Source of the DNA: Pithys albifrons albifrons | Taxonomy: Eukaryota > Chordata > Aves > Passeriformes > Thamnophilidae | Reading direction: 5' to 3' | DNA: 64,000 bases | Assembly (NCBI RefSeq): GCF_047495875.1 | Contig: NC_092497.1 | Location: 8,516,688-8,580,687, forward strand | In this document: positions 36,641-49,930 of the stretch, piece by piece | Position numbering within the stretch: position 1 is the stretch's first letter | Layout of the letters: every line of letters starts with the position of its first letter | Notes under the pieces: model-generated | The model's input: only the letters and a program-made list of their open reading frames with translations | What the model was told of the DNA's origin: nothing | Database searches by the model: none | Position numbers and translations under genes: made by a program

Positions 36641-37549
36641 GGGCGCTCTGAGGGTGAATCACTGCAGCCCAAGATCCAGTGACTTAAAGTGAGCAATAAG
36701 GACTTATGCAATTTCTTTCCCAACAGGCAGCCACGTTATTATCTAGGAAGGAGCTTGGGGAAGGGATGGTGAAGCAATGCTGGAAGAAGTGGAATCTCTT
36801 TTCAGAAGCCATAACTAATCAAAGTGTGGGTGAGGGCTGAAAGGCACCAGTGCTGGAACTTTTCTGTGCCAATACAGAAATTGCCTTGCTGCACCAATCA
36901 GTTGGACTCCAGGGACACATGATCTAAGCTCAAAAAAATTAGATGTGCATCAGCAGCAATAGGTTTCCAAACAAGTCAATCTCCTGCTGTAAATGGTGCA
37001 CAAGGTACTTGTACCCATCCTGGTAGTTAGAAAAAATCCACAGGTCAGTAGACACAAACAAGGGAGGATGTGGCAGTAAGGACAAGAAGACCTCAGAGCT
37101 ACTGAGTTCTCCTAGCGTTGGGTGGACATAGAAAGATGTACACACCTTTGATGTTGCCTTGTATGGACCTCCAAAGAAGTTTTTTCATGGCACAAAAATT
37201 TGAAGAAAGGAAATTTTCAAAACTCTGTCACAAAAATTTATGCTTGACTTTCTGGTGGTTGTACCAGAGATACTGAAGTGCAAGCAAGATATTTCTCTTG
37301 TCAATCATGGTGCAATTCAAACACCGGTGTTAAATTACCTAGACTGAACTACCTCTACCAACCTGTAGAATGTCAAAAACTTAAGGCAATGTAATACTTC
37401 AGTTTATGGAACCTGTTGGATGCTCAGAGGAAACTCAAAGAGAAAAGGAAGCTCAACTCAGCGGGGTAATCAGAGACAATATTGTTATGCTGTGCTCCTT
37501 CCATAAATCTCCATCTTTTCTTCCAGTGTCTTCTGGAACCAGCAAATAC
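36641..37549. other. intergenic, no feature recognised
   Basis: No gene or named repeat recognised. Confidence 0.5.
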
Positions 37550-37630
37550 AGCAGTACCTAGGAATAAAACAGGATTTGAACCCATGCCCTCTGACCCTGG
37601 TCCAACAGAGCACTTCTCTGTAATGTTTGT
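37550..37630 (-). repeat. MIR or related tRNA-derived SINE fragment
   Basis: The plus strand 'aacaggatttgaacccatgc', 'cctctgaccctggtccaaca' and 'gagcacttctc' match the antisense of a tRNA-derived SINE head (ggatttgaaccc is the B-box region reversed). The rest of the element is not recognisable. Confidence 0.5.
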
Positions 37631-40600
37631 CACTTTCTTATTCCTTTCCTTTCTCTGTTGCAGAGCTGTGTAATGTGCCACAAGAAGCTCACTGTGTGCT
37701 CAGGCTGTTATTTCTAGACAAGATCCAAAACTAACAGCCAGGTTCCAAGTCTGCTGTTTGTGTTTCAGCCTTGCTGCCTGGCTCTGTCCCTCATCATTCC
37801 TTGCTGGGGGAAAGCTACAGGTGAAATTATAAAGGAAGATCCAATTTTTGGCTGCTCCCATTCAGCTGTTTTCCTACTGGCTAGAGACACTAAATAAATA
37901 AACTCCTTGGCTTCTGCAAGGTACTGAATGAGCCCTCAGCAATCCATATAATTTTTCCTACTAAAATCCAACTTTAACAAGGTAACTAGATTTTTTCTTA
38001 AGTGGGTGAATGGATAAACCTGGATTGATGGGTTCCACAGCTTGTCCAAGCCAGATTTATTCACTCATCCCAGGATGGATGGTGCAATCCAACAGGGAGA
38101 AAAGTGTGAATCACTCAAATCTGAAATGAGTCACTCATTGCACTGGTGGTGGGGTCACCTGGTGCAGAAGCTGCTATGCCAAGAGAGGTCACTGTGTCAA
38201 AGCATGATGGGATTCATCCTTGTGAAATCTCCCTTTGGAAGACACCTCTGACCACCTCCTTCCCATGATCTACTTGACAGAGCAATATGGTGAAATGTTC
38301 ATTGGATTTCATTAAAAATAAAAATTATAGCTTGCTTAGCAAGGCAGGGTAGGAAGTGAGTGGGTAGGAAGTTTATAAGCTTTCTAAACCTTTCTAACTG
38401 GAGGGTTAAGTGCAGTGATTTCAACATCTTGCCTTGAATCTCCAGATTTGCAGAGCCAGGTGTTCGTTTCATGTCTGGGTCTGCTTAGCCCTCCAACCTG
38501 AGGTACAAAAATGAAGAAATTCCTCCAGGGAACAGTGGTAGTCTACACAGCTGAGGGTTCTTGATGGCATCTGTTTTTGGGGAAGCCTAAGGTGAATCTG
38601 CAATCGTAATTTAAATTCCTTGGACACCTAAGAGTGACCTGGAAGCTGTACACTGGGTTTGGACTTGAATTCCAATATAGCAATGAGAAAGTATTTAAAA
38701 TCCCTGAAAATAGCTCTTCACAAAGTCCACTGCTTGGGATTGAGTGAAGGAAAGAGTACTCTGAGCTGAGTCTAAACCTGATGTTGTTCAAAAGTGTCTC
38801 ACAGGGATGGATACTGCAGAGCTCTATTGGAGCATGCCCCCCCTACCCCCCCATCCCGTCCCACTGGAGGTTCCTTGTCATGTCTAATTTCCTCCTCATC
38901 CCAAAGCTGGTCCCAATTCACAGGCATAAACATTGTACATTCCTCTAGAGAAGCCATTTTCTGTATAAGCAGTTGCGCACCAGAGTAATTACTGCACATT
39001 GGAAAAGCATCAGTTGTTCCAGAAGAAAGCTTTTTAATAACACATCTGAAGGGGAAGCTCTTACAAACAGCTTTCCTGAAGCAGGATTTTGGCAGGAGCT
39101 TCTCCCATAAAGTGCTCTGTGTAGACAGTTGTTCTTCTGAGAGCTGCAGAGCCAGTCCTGACTTGGAGACACTGCTGCTGCTGTGCACCGCAGCAGGAGA
39201 GTTCAAAGACCCTGAAGGCAGAAGACACAGAAATTATGTGAAACTCCACCAGCCCAAAGTGTGAGTCAGGAGCAGTGACAAGAACTTTCCCTACCAGGTG
39301 AGGACATGTCTCGGAATGGAGAGTGTGCCTGTTTTCCAACCTAACCACAACTAGTCCCAGCACAGGTGTCCTGCAGCAAAGAAACAATTGCTTTAAGAGC
39401 AAAAAAAAATCACCTCAATGTCATTTTAGATGTATATTCCATGAGATCACTTTAGAAGTGTCTCTCTGTTGGCTATAAAGGAAACGTAGAACAACTAGCC
39501 CAGGTGAAGACAACTACACAAAGTTGGTGTAACCCACCCCCAGTCTCTAAGTGGGTGCAGACCTGCAAAATGCAAAGACATTTGTACCATAGATGGGGTG
39601 AGGTGTTTGCAGTAGGAGCAAGGAAGCCTTAATACTGTTCCATGATTCACAGCACGGGCTCTCTCTGCAGTACCACATGAACTTCAGATCACCCATTCTC
39701 AAGAATGGTGAACTGAAAGTGGAAGAGGTGCAAAGACATGTCACAAGGACAAACAGGTGACTGGAGTCCCAATATTCCATCGTGGGCCCAAAGTGCTTAA
39801 ACAGGGGTCCCAAGGACAAGTTGACAACTGCTGTCAACAGGCACATCAGTAAGCAAAAGAACTGTTTGTGTTGGCACAAGTGCAACTAGGGATGAACCAG
39901 ATGCTGATAATATTAGTTTGAAAAGTAGAAACCATAAGAGCATGGAAACTCTGCTGATATTTTCCAGTTCAAGTAAGATGTTTTCCTTTCCCAGGAGATG
40001 CAAAGGCAGAATGTATCAGAGGGTTAAGTCTGAAAGGAGATGTGGCATTCCTTGAAGTAGCTAACTCTTCTTCCCTAATTTCTCTACCCTGACTTAATTC
40101 TATACTCCCAAGTCTTGTTTGGGTCTCTCACATGGTCTTCTCAGGGGAATTCCTACTAACCTGCACCCTCAGAGAATGGGGCCCCTGAACTGTAAGAGCA
40201 GCTTTGGATCAAATACACTCCCTGATTCTTACGTCTTCAGCGTTGTTGAAGGCCTGTGACTACCAGTTCACCTCGATGCTCCCTAAATCCACCTCTGCAA
40301 AAGCAAAGTGAGCTTGTCTACACTTGCTTCAAGTGAGAACAGAGTCTGCTGTCCTCTTTGGGACATTCATTCCCTCAACTGATTTTAAATCAGCCTGAAT
40401 CCTGGGGGAATTTCCATACTGGCCTATTTTTCCTTTTGGTAATTTAACTATAAACATCATCCTTTAGCAAACAGGAATTAAGGAACTGCATTGTAATGGG
40501 CATTTCTGAGATTCCATAATGAAACAAGGATTTGGCATGGACAAGCCACCTGAGACGAGTGCCTGCGGCTGTGGAGATAACAGAGCTGTAAACAGAAGGG

Positions 40601-43600
40601 CTGGGCTGTGCAGTGAATGCAACACTCAGAGTTTGAAGAGACATAAGCAAGCACCCACCTCTTGATTCACCAGAGGAGTCCCTCTCACAAAGGAAGGGAT
40701 AATGTCCTTTAACTGACTGCACCTTCACAGACATGGGACATGAACTGGTTTGGGGCAACAACTTATAAACTCACTCTGGAGTCTTCAAGGAAGTCTTGAT
40801 CTCATGGGTGGAGAAAAGTGGAGAACTTGAAAGTAGTGGTGAGAGCCACTGTCTTTCCCTCACACCCCTCAAATGAAGTTACAGTAGTTGACAGACACTA
40901 TGGCTGACCTGGAATACCTAAAGAGCCAACACTTCCTTGTGAAAATGTCCTGGCCTCTTTTTCTCTGCCTTTCCAGAAGGAACCAAAGTGGGGATTTGGT
41001 CACTGAAAGCCCTAAGAGTCAGCAAATACAAAAACCAAATTAGGATTCAGGAGATATTCAGAATTTCACTCCTAAACTAGGAGCACTGAAACAGGGTTTA
41101 TCCTGGGAATATATAATTTAGTTCCTCTGTGTGGACACAGGAAGTCCCAGCCCCAGTTTGCTTCAGGACCCAAAGGTGGATGATTTTATCTTGAGAAGCC
41201 CACTGTCAAATCAAATTGATTTGTGGAAGCAGAGGGGAGTACATGGCAGGGGCAATCCCTCCCTAGACAGGTAGGCCAAGACCTTCCTGGTCTTCCTGTA
41301 CCACTTACATCTGAGGGGAGAAGTTACAGAAAGCCATAGGATCTGCTTGCCCTGGCACAGAATGAGGGACCAGGGATGAGAAACCAGCAGATAGAAACAG
41401 GTGCTTTCTTGGTAGCCAGCAGTGTGTAGCCAGCAGTGTGTCTGTAGCCAGCACTAGAAGCAGCTCCCAGTCACAATCCTGGGGGGAAGACCCTCTTTTT
41501 CCCCTCACACAAGGAAAGCCCCAACCTTGGTAAGAGCAGGATGAGACCTGAAAGGAGCACCATGTGGAGGCAAGAGAGTCCTTTCTCTCAACGCACACCG
41601 AGCTGTTGTGCTTCTCTCTCCTGGGATGCAGAGGTGTTGGATGTCATTGTACTTGTAGCCAAATCCAGCCCTCCCAGCAAATCCCAGTAGTAAAGTCTAA
41701 TCCCCCCCCCACATCTCTTGTTCACTTCAGTACTGGAGAAGGAGTAATGGGAAGATGGCATGAGCAGCAGTCAGCCAGGATGCTCAAAAAACACAGGAGG
41801 GAGATTACTCCTCCCCAGGCTGGCAGCAGCCCTGAGCCTCCCCACCACAGGCAGTTTGTCGCATCAAGTTTTGTGAGGTGGTAGGAGAAGGGCAATGCAC
41901 ATGCCCATGCTGTAACAAGGTGTCTTGCCACACACCCCACTTGGGAAATCATTTCCCAGCAAAAGCTGTCAATGAAAGTCTGTTGTATGTGAATGGGGCT
42001 TACCTGGCAAGAGCTCTGGACCCTCTGGTGACAGGCAGCACCCCTCTTGCTTTGCCTGTTGACATACCCACCCATGTATCCTTTCTTCAGATCCAGGTTG
42101 GGGGAGCAAGCCCTCCAGGCCATTATGGGAGGTGCAGGTGATCAGTCTTTGATGTCCACCCCTGTTTCCCGAGCCTGCCACTGAGGCATTGCACACACCA
42201 CATCCTGCAGGAAGCCCAAAGAGACCTGAATCAGACATGAGTTGGGCAACTGAAGTCAGAAAATTGGATAACTATCATTGAAAAGCAAGATAAGATCACT
42301 TACACTCATGCTGCTTGTGGCTTGGGAAGGATCTATTGCAGGCAACCGGCTGGGGCATCCGCTCAGCCTTGCAAAACCCTTACGAAGACGCACCAGCCCT
42401 GGCTCCACACATGTTCTCCCACCCTTCCCACAGTGAATACACTCAGCTGGCAGAAATGACGCTGTGCAGAATGAAGGAGTGGGGCTTGGCATGGCTATCA
42501 TGTTGCTCATTAATCCTTCCCCCTGGCACTTCAAGTAAGCAATGACAAGGGAAGGGTGAAGGGGAAAGTGAAAATCTGGTGGGATACCCCAATGTGGACC
42601 ACTGAGAAGAAATAAGACATACCAGTCATTTGTGGGAGGTTTCCATAAGGGATATGTCAGAAGACTCGGTCCCAGTGGCTGACAAAGAAACCACAGGAAA
42701 TCTGAACTCAGGACTGTTATTAACCTAGATAGGAAACTTGCCTTGTTTCTCATCTAAGAGAGCAAAGATGTGTGTGAGGGGCAGGAGTGGCAGCAGTCCT
42801 CCTGAGGTGGGGTTTTACATCCCAGCACTTCTGAGGTCCCCAAGAGGCAGGAACATTGCCACCCACCTTCTCACCACTGGAACAGGTGGCTTCACAGCAT
42901 GAAGCAGAGCACCCTGCATCCCTTTCAGGGGGAATTCTTGATGACCTGTGGAAACAATACCAAGGTGTAAGGGTGGTTGCTGAGCTCAGCTGTCCAGAGC
43001 CAGCTTATTTGGAGAGCCAGCAATAACTTCTGGGGTTTTAGCCATGGGCTGTGGGCCCTGAGCAGCCCACAAGGATTCAGATCCAGAGCATGCCAGAGGG
43101 CAAAGCTGCAGCAGAGGGAATTGCCTTGGTGGTGCTGCAGACTGCTTCTAGGACTACAGCTCTTTGCTGCACTGTCTTGAATTGTCCCAGGAGTGGCCAT
43201 AGCAGCTAATCCTGGCTCCTTCAGAAACAGGCCAAGGCTCCTTGTTCATTTCAATCAAGGGACAAGGGGTCTGCAGTAGGGTGTACCTGCGTGCAACCCA
43301 TGCTGCCCATGCTGGAGAGGCAAGGTACACCTCAGACCGTGTCTATCTTTCAGAAATATCTCAAGTGAGTGATAAAGACCCATGTCCTATCCTTTACACC
43401 AACCCTTTACACCAGCAGTGTCCCAGGAGGAAGGTGCATACTCTTTGGCTTAACAACCTGGTGGGTTTCTTTAAGCTGGACCATAGCAAGCCCTGCTAAG
43501 AGCAACCCAGGAACCAGGGCAATTTGCTAGTAACTCTTCCCAAGGCCCCATATTGAGAAAGGAATTAATTTTTGCTCACTGAAATGGAGTTCTGTCAGAG

Positions 43601-44254
43601 TCTGGGGAGGAATGCTGCTCACTTGACATCGGCACTGATTGTTTTCTGTTTGTTACCACTTACAGTAAGGTGCTTTGGAGAGGTTTCTGGAATGTACAGT
43701 GCCCTTAGGGTGACTCTGGGCCATGAAACTCTAAACCAGCCTGTGGACTTCCATGGTAAATGATCACATCTGTCATTATTACCTTTAGCTGCTGGAGCTG
43801 TTGAGCTCAGGTCACTGCTCTGTCTTTCATCACTGTTGTTTTTGCCGCTTCATAAACCGGCAACTTTCTGTCCTGTTTCTGGGACAATGTGTCATTCAAT
43901 GGATGGGCTCTGAACTAACACCTTAAACTTATTGCTAATTTATATAACAATAAACACCAGGCTCAATCCTCTATGCATGTAAACTGGAGTATCTTCAGCC
44001 TTCAGCAGTGGAGAATTTGCACCCTGAAACTGGATTGCTCTGGGTGCCCTGCACCATTGGTCTGTGAGCAGCGCTACATGTGGCTTCCAACATGTCTGGG
44101 CGCTGCTCTAGCATGCATAAGAGCCCTGGTCACTGCCAGGGATTATACTTGAGCTACTGACTCCTTTCACAGCAAAGAAGATGGAGGAAAGCAGGGACAA
44201 CATTTGTGCACAGCAGGTGAGTTTTGCTGGCTACAAACTTTAGCTGCAATGAAG
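37631..44254. other. intergenic, no gene recognised
   Basis: Mostly unique DNA. The longer open frames (38799-39206 minus, 41722-42123 minus, 42256-42753 minus) have no recognisable domains and lack supporting splice context. A 14-nt tandem (gtagccagcagtgt, two and a half units) lies at 41412-41453. Confidence 0.45.
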
Positions 44255-44506
44255 TTCAAAGACTGCTGCTCAGGAGTCTGTGTGAACATAAGATATCAGA
44301 AAAAAATTCTTTCCCAAGAGAGTAATCAGGCATTGGAATGGTCTGCTCAGAGAGGTGGTGGATTCACTGTCCCTGGAGGTTTTTAAACTGAGATTGGACG
44401 TAGCACTGAGTGCCATGATCTGGTAAATGGACTGGAGTTGGACGAAGGGTTGGACTTGATGATCTCGGAGGTCTTTTCCAACCCAATCCATTCTATGATT
44501 CTGTGA
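44255..44506 (+). repeat. CR1 LINE, 3' end
   Basis: Sense CR1 3' region: 'gtaatcaggcattggaatgg', 'tctgctcagagaggtggtgg', 'ttcactgtccctggaggttt', 'agggttggacttgatgatct', 'ggaggtcttttccaaccca' and the tail 'attctatgattctgtga'. This is one of the better preserved copies here, 5'-truncated. Confidence 0.95.
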
Positions 44507-46693
44507 AGATGGGTTTCTTAGTGCTGGAGTTTCCAGCAATAATGATGTTCTGGCTCTGCATTCCCATGCCCCCCTAGGACTACTAAATCTATTAGTGTCT
44601 AACCACAAGAGCTGGACAGCCCTGCAGCCCTGCCATTTGCCTGGCCACATGAATCATTTTTTGAAAGACCATGACAATGAAAAAGTTGTCACTGAAACAT
44701 CTGACCAACTCACTGGCATTGCTTATGTAGTAGATATCCACTAGTGAGGAGAGGGGAAGGGAACCTCACAAATATCAACAAGACAGGATTATCTGCACCC
44801 AGCCCAGACGAGTGCAGGGCTGTGGAGTTTCAGTTGTTCTTGCACTCTTGAAAGATGTTTAAAAGTTAAAGGTGGTGAAGACAGCACCAGGAAATTCACC
44901 TGGGGGCTAAAGCAAATAACACTTCAGGAGAAGCTGAGAGTTGAGCATGTTCAGCCTTTCAGAGAGAAGATGGTGAGGCACCTTGATTATAGAGTACAAT
45001 ACCAAAGTGGGAAGAAAAATACAAAGTCTTTAATTTCCGGGAGAAAGGTATGTCAAGACAAATTAGTTTTAGCCTTGAGCCAGACAAATACAAATGCAAA
45101 GCCCAGGCATGGGGATTCACTCTTACCCAGCAGAGTGCTGGATCTCCTCGGGCAAAGGGGCTGGTGGGCTCAGCACAAGGGTGTCTTTTGGGGAAGCGGG
45201 AAGACACCAGTGCAGAGAGCTGGAATATTTTTCTGACTGCCCTCTAACTTCAGCTGCAGCTGCTCCAAAGCATGCTACATCAAATTCCCCTCCAAAAGAG
45301 CATACACTTCTGTGAAAAGAGAGAGATGTGAGCAGAAGTGATTTATTAGCCTGAGGCTCAGCTGGGCTGAGCCTGGTGCACTAGTCATGTTGTGTGGCAT
45401 CCTGGAGCTCCAGGGATCCGGAGCCAAGCCAGAGTAATTAATTGTGCAAGATCGTTATGACTGGGAAACCTGCTCCCTGTCCCTTACATAATGGCAGTGC
45501 CCAGGGGCGAGTCATCTCTTGTTGGATTGCAGAGCTGCATGGCACAAAGCAGGGACAAGTGACAGTCACTGCCGCATTATGGGGCATGGACACTTCCCAG
45601 TGCCCCTTGCAGGGCCAGGTGCTGAGTTGGGAGACACTTCTCTAATCCCACAAGGGGATGTGAAATGTGATTTAACACCTAGTCCAAGTCCAAAACAAGA
45701 ATTTCAACCAACCTAGCAGGTCTCGCTGATTTTTCTCTTTATCCTCTCTGTTGCAGACTCCTACAGTCATCTTCCATTCATCCTCCCTTCCCCCTGCACA
45801 CCACACATGTGTCATGGGACACAACCAGACTGCCCACGTCAGGAGGATGCAGCCACATAAACAGGCTCCCACACACACCCCCAGGCACAGCCGGTGCCCA
45901 TCGCCAGCACGGACACACCCAACACACACATCATGCCAGGCACTGCCCTCCTCCTCCACTGCCTGGGCACACACATTGCAGGGCTACCAGTCCCCCAACT
46001 CTGAGTGGGCAGGCGTAGGGAAGGAGCAGAGCCCAGGGCAGGGCAGGGACAAGTGGGTGTGCTGCCTGGGGAGGTGGAAGCCAGCTGTGCCTGCACCACA
46101 AGGGTGGGAGTGGGATATGCTGGGTTCTCCTGTGCCGTGGAGGTTATCCTGTCTGGCATGGGCAGCAGAGCAGGCACAGCCGGGCCTCAGAGGTATTTTT
46201 GTCTCTGAGGCCCAAACATCTGCCTGCACAAATGCTTCTGCTGTGCCTTATCAGCATGGCTGCCAGCACAGCCTGTTGCTCTAGTCCCAAGCTTGCCCAT
46301 AGCACTGCCAAACTGGCACTGTTGGGGGTTGAAAGTTTTGTCTCTTGTTATTTGTCTCAAGCTATATATGTGTAGCTTTTACACATCTTAAAAATCACAA
46401 CGGTAAAAACCCTGGTGCCCTGCCTTGGATCAGGGACTGAAGATGTGTTTGGGAGGCAGAGATGCAAGTGGGAAAGTGCTTTTGCTCACAGGTGAAATTT
46501 CACCCCACCCAGTGTGGTCCAAGTACAGCTCAGGTGGTCTGAGCAAAGACTTTGTAAATTTTTGATGACAAAACTTGTCTGAAATTTGGCAAGTCATTCA
46601 GCTGTTATCTGAAAATTTCTGCAGCTCCTAGGCAGAACAAGATCACTCACCACACCATCCCCTCTGAGGAAAAGGATCTGTTCCCTCATGCTC
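44507..46693. other. intergenic, no gene recognised
   Basis: Contains a CA-rich stretch near 45860-45980 that opens a 177-residue frame (45751-46284, plus) of low complexity, rich in His, Thr and Pro. This looks like a composition effect. Confidence 0.45.
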
Positions 46694-46795
46694 ACAGAAT
46701 CCCAGAATCCCAGAATGGATAAGGCTGGAGGGGACCACAGTGGGTCATGTGGTCCAACCTCCCTGCTCCAGCAGGGTTACCACATACTTATGGCT
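46694..46795 (-). repeat. CR1 LINE, terminal 3' fragment
   Basis: The plus strand opens with 'cacagaatcccagaatccca' and continues 'gaatggataaggctggaggg', 'tcatgtggtccaacctccct' and 'gctccagcagggttacc'. This is the antisense of the CR1 3' end, with the tandem tail first. Confidence 0.9.
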
Positions 46796-49700
46796 TCTGA
46801 TGGCCCCATGGCAGGAGTTGGGCATTGGGCACCAGCAATGAAAAACAGGGATTGACAACATGCCCTGAGCATGGTCTTCTCTCTGAGATGGTGTCTGTGA
46901 GGAAGGAGGTTTTTATGAGAAGTAGCAAACCCAGAACGGGATGTAGGGGGCAAGTACAACATTAAATGAACAGTAGTCACAACAGGACTGGGATTGTGAA
47001 GAGAAACTCTGGCATTTAGAGAGGGAGATAAGGCATGGAAATGGAAAGAAAAGGGTTTGGGATAGGCTTTGGGGTGTGATGCCAAGGAAAACCTTTCTTG
47101 GTAGACCATCTCATAGTTCCCCAGAGAGAAACCCAGACAGACAGAAAGGCAGTAGAACCATGAGGTGGCTAGACCAGGTGACAGGAACTGCAAGCCTGTG
47201 TTGGACATGGGAAGGGACAGGAGGTAAATGGGAGGGCCACAGAGAGACGTGATATCAGGGACACAGCACCTGCAACAGAGAACAGGGAGGGGGCTTGCAT
47301 GCAGCTGATAAGAGACTCAGGAAGTGCAGCAGAGGGTCTGGGGCCAGTGAGCTGTGTAGAGAGGTATTTTAAACCAAGTCCTAAATGGTGAATTAGGACC
47401 CAGTATACAGAGGGTCTGAGGTCAAGAAAGAGAGAGGGGAAACGTTCCCACCGAAAGGAAAAAAAGATGAAGGCACTAAACTGGGGCTTGAGGGGCTGTG
47501 ATCCTTGTGCTGGGCAGAAGGACATTGAAGAGGGCAAAAATAACTAGGGTGAACAGGAGGAGAAGCTCCAAAAGGGAATGAATCCAGGGAAACAAGCATA
47601 TATCAACCATGACAGGTTCTGCTGTGAGCCCCAAAAGATCCATGAGTCTTATCCTGTCCTCTGCTCTCATCAAACACTCCTATAAGACCTTCTAGAAAAA
47701 GGGTTTCAGCCACACTTCATAAAGAGACCAGGACCTTCCACCAACTGGTCCTGGACTCCCTCTGTTCTGGTTGGTGGAAGCGGAGGGGTGTAACAAGTCC
47801 TGAGTAAGGTCCAGGTTCTGATTAGTTGAGTGGCTTTTTTTAACCACAGAAAACTGCTCCAGATGCGTGTGCTTAAGGAATTTAGCTAAGCCTTTGAAGT
47901 GTAACCCTCCATTAAGAAAAGCCAGCCTGAAATTCACCCACGCAGGCTTGGTTTAAATTAAAAAAACCTCTTGAGTTTACACATGAAGATATAATCCCCA
48001 CTTTGTTTGTCTCCTCTGTGGTGTACAACAGACAGTGCTCAGCTGCTAAGCAGATCTTGCAGCTCCTGTTTCCCTCTTGCTGCTCCTCATCTGTCTTCAA
48101 ACACCTCAATTCTACTCCAAAGGACAAGATCATGATCTTGACCTTCCCAAGTCTGTCACAGACCTCTACCTGGACAAGTTCATTCAGGTCCCTTCACTCC
48201 TTGGGATGGGAGCATGAGAGGAAGGCATTACCCCCTCTTCAGCATAGAATAGAATCTTTTAGGACCCCCACCTGATCTTCCCAAGTCCATGGTATCAGAG
48301 AACCCAGTGCTGTACATTCAAGCCCAGCTCACCTCATCATCCAGCATTGACCACTGACAGCAGAGACCAGTAACATAAAGAGCTGATAATTCAACCCTCT
48401 TGGAGGAGGTCAGTCACATAAATCACTGATGAGTGAAGTTAACACCTGAGGAAGATGCCAGAGCCTTAGCAAGGAGGTTCCTTGGCATATGCCTCTGCCT
48501 GGCTGAGATCACCAAGATGCTGGAGAAGAGAGCAGAGCTACTCAGTTCCAAGTGTGGGGTCACTCTGCTGTCCCTGATCATCTCACATCTTTGCAATGCA
48601 GACCTTCTCTAACTGGGAAAGGCATAGACACAAACAAGCAATGAAATCCAGTAGGCTGGAATTAAAGGAAAGCAGGACCATACTGACAATCTTGGGGGAC
48701 CAATGTCTGATTCTTTTTTAAATCCTTCTGGTGATACTGAATTCAACAGAGCTATCACTGGAGTGAGAAGGCTGATGGATGGGAGACCCCATATGCAGTG
48801 AGTCCCAGGGATGTTAACGAGGAGGCTGAGAGAAACAGTAGGTCCTGGAGTGACCCTATTCCTACTGCACAGGTGTAGCATCAGCAGGTGGATAGAGATT
48901 TTTCCAAAGTTCCTAAAGGACTTGGACCTGGAAGTGGGAGCTAAACATAAAAACTTAGGTGCAACAGAGTGCTTAGGCTCTTTATCCAGAGAACTTTAAT
49001 GATTTTTTCAGAGGGTGCTCAGGTCACATGAGATAGGGCTACATCTCTATAGATCTGGACATCATGAAACACATGCTGGGCATGCACTGCCAACACAGGC
49101 CATACAGCTGGACATTTGGGGTATAATTCAGTTATCCAAAACTATGTGTCTATGAGGTGCCCTGAGGTTCCTAAACTCAGACTCTCAGGATAACGTTGCC
49201 CTTCCAAAAGATGACCAGAGATGAAGGGGAATGTCCAGGTCATCTCAGAGGGGCCTCAACATCTACATTTAGACAACTGAATCAAGCCCTCAGTGTGAGA
49301 GCCTGGTGCGAGTTTGTAAACCCCACACATCTAGATGTCTAGACACATCTCCCTTCACCCAAACACTTTGATCTATGTCTGGCCCTCCAGCTGGCCAACA
49401 GCACTTTTGCAAGACTTTGTATCCTAAGTAATTTGGATGATTTGGCAAATGTTGTCTGGGCAACCGAAAAATTATCTGTAAGTTACTGGACCAGGTCCAG
49501 ACAAGGTCTAGATCCACCCCACTGTTTTGGGTCTGTTAGATGCCCATGTCACCTGTTGCACTGGAGTCTTGGTGATTAGCAAAGTGTCAAACAACAGCAA
49601 AAGGAGGAAGAGCCAAGACAGTGGACAGACACAACCTGTGAGAATTCAAAGTCTTGATTAGTCCTGTGGGACTCCATCCTGAACACTGGGGAACAGGATT

Positions 49701-49814
49701 TTGCCCTTTGGTTTTTAGCCCCAGCTTTGCCTTTGTTGTCTTCAAGATGAGGCTGCTGTAGGTTTTGAGAAGTACCAAGGCACTGCAAACCCATCTGACA
49801 GACATTCAACCTGT
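46796..49814. other. intergenic, no gene recognised
   Basis: The part from 46800 to 47680 is purine-rich on the plus strand, which leaves several adjoining open frames on the minus strand (46777-47208, 47169-47537, 47476-47673). Their translations are rich in Ser, Leu, Pro and Phe without any domain. No other feature recognised. Confidence 0.45.
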
Positions 49815-49930
49815 CTGATCCTGATATTTCCTTCGCTCAGTTTCCCCTTATGCACAATGAAACCCTATCTGCCTCATGTGGGCTATGCAGTGATGACTAA
49901 TTAATGTTAATTAAGTGCTTTCAGATGGTT
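49815..49930 (+). repeat. MIR-type SINE
   Basis: Sense MIR core and 3' part: 'cgctcagtttccccttatgc', 'acaatgaaaccctatctgcc', 'agtgatgactaattaatg' and 'ttaattaagtgctttcagat'. The order follows ..ctcagtttcctcatctgtaaaatggg..tacctacctc..attaaatgagataa..aagcgctttgca. Diverged but recognisable. Confidence 0.65.

Noticed and set aside
38799..39206. 135-residue minus-strand frame with a protein-like stretch (LEECTMFMPVNWDQLWDEEE)
   Set aside because: Attractive by eye, but no family was recognised, no splice pair bounds it and its end runs into a C-rich run. Too weak to list as a gene.
42256..42753. 165-residue minus-strand frame
   Set aside because: No family resemblance, no splice or promoter support, and low-information composition.
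45751..46284. 177-residue plus-strand frame
   Set aside because: It owes its length to CA-rich low-complexity sequence.
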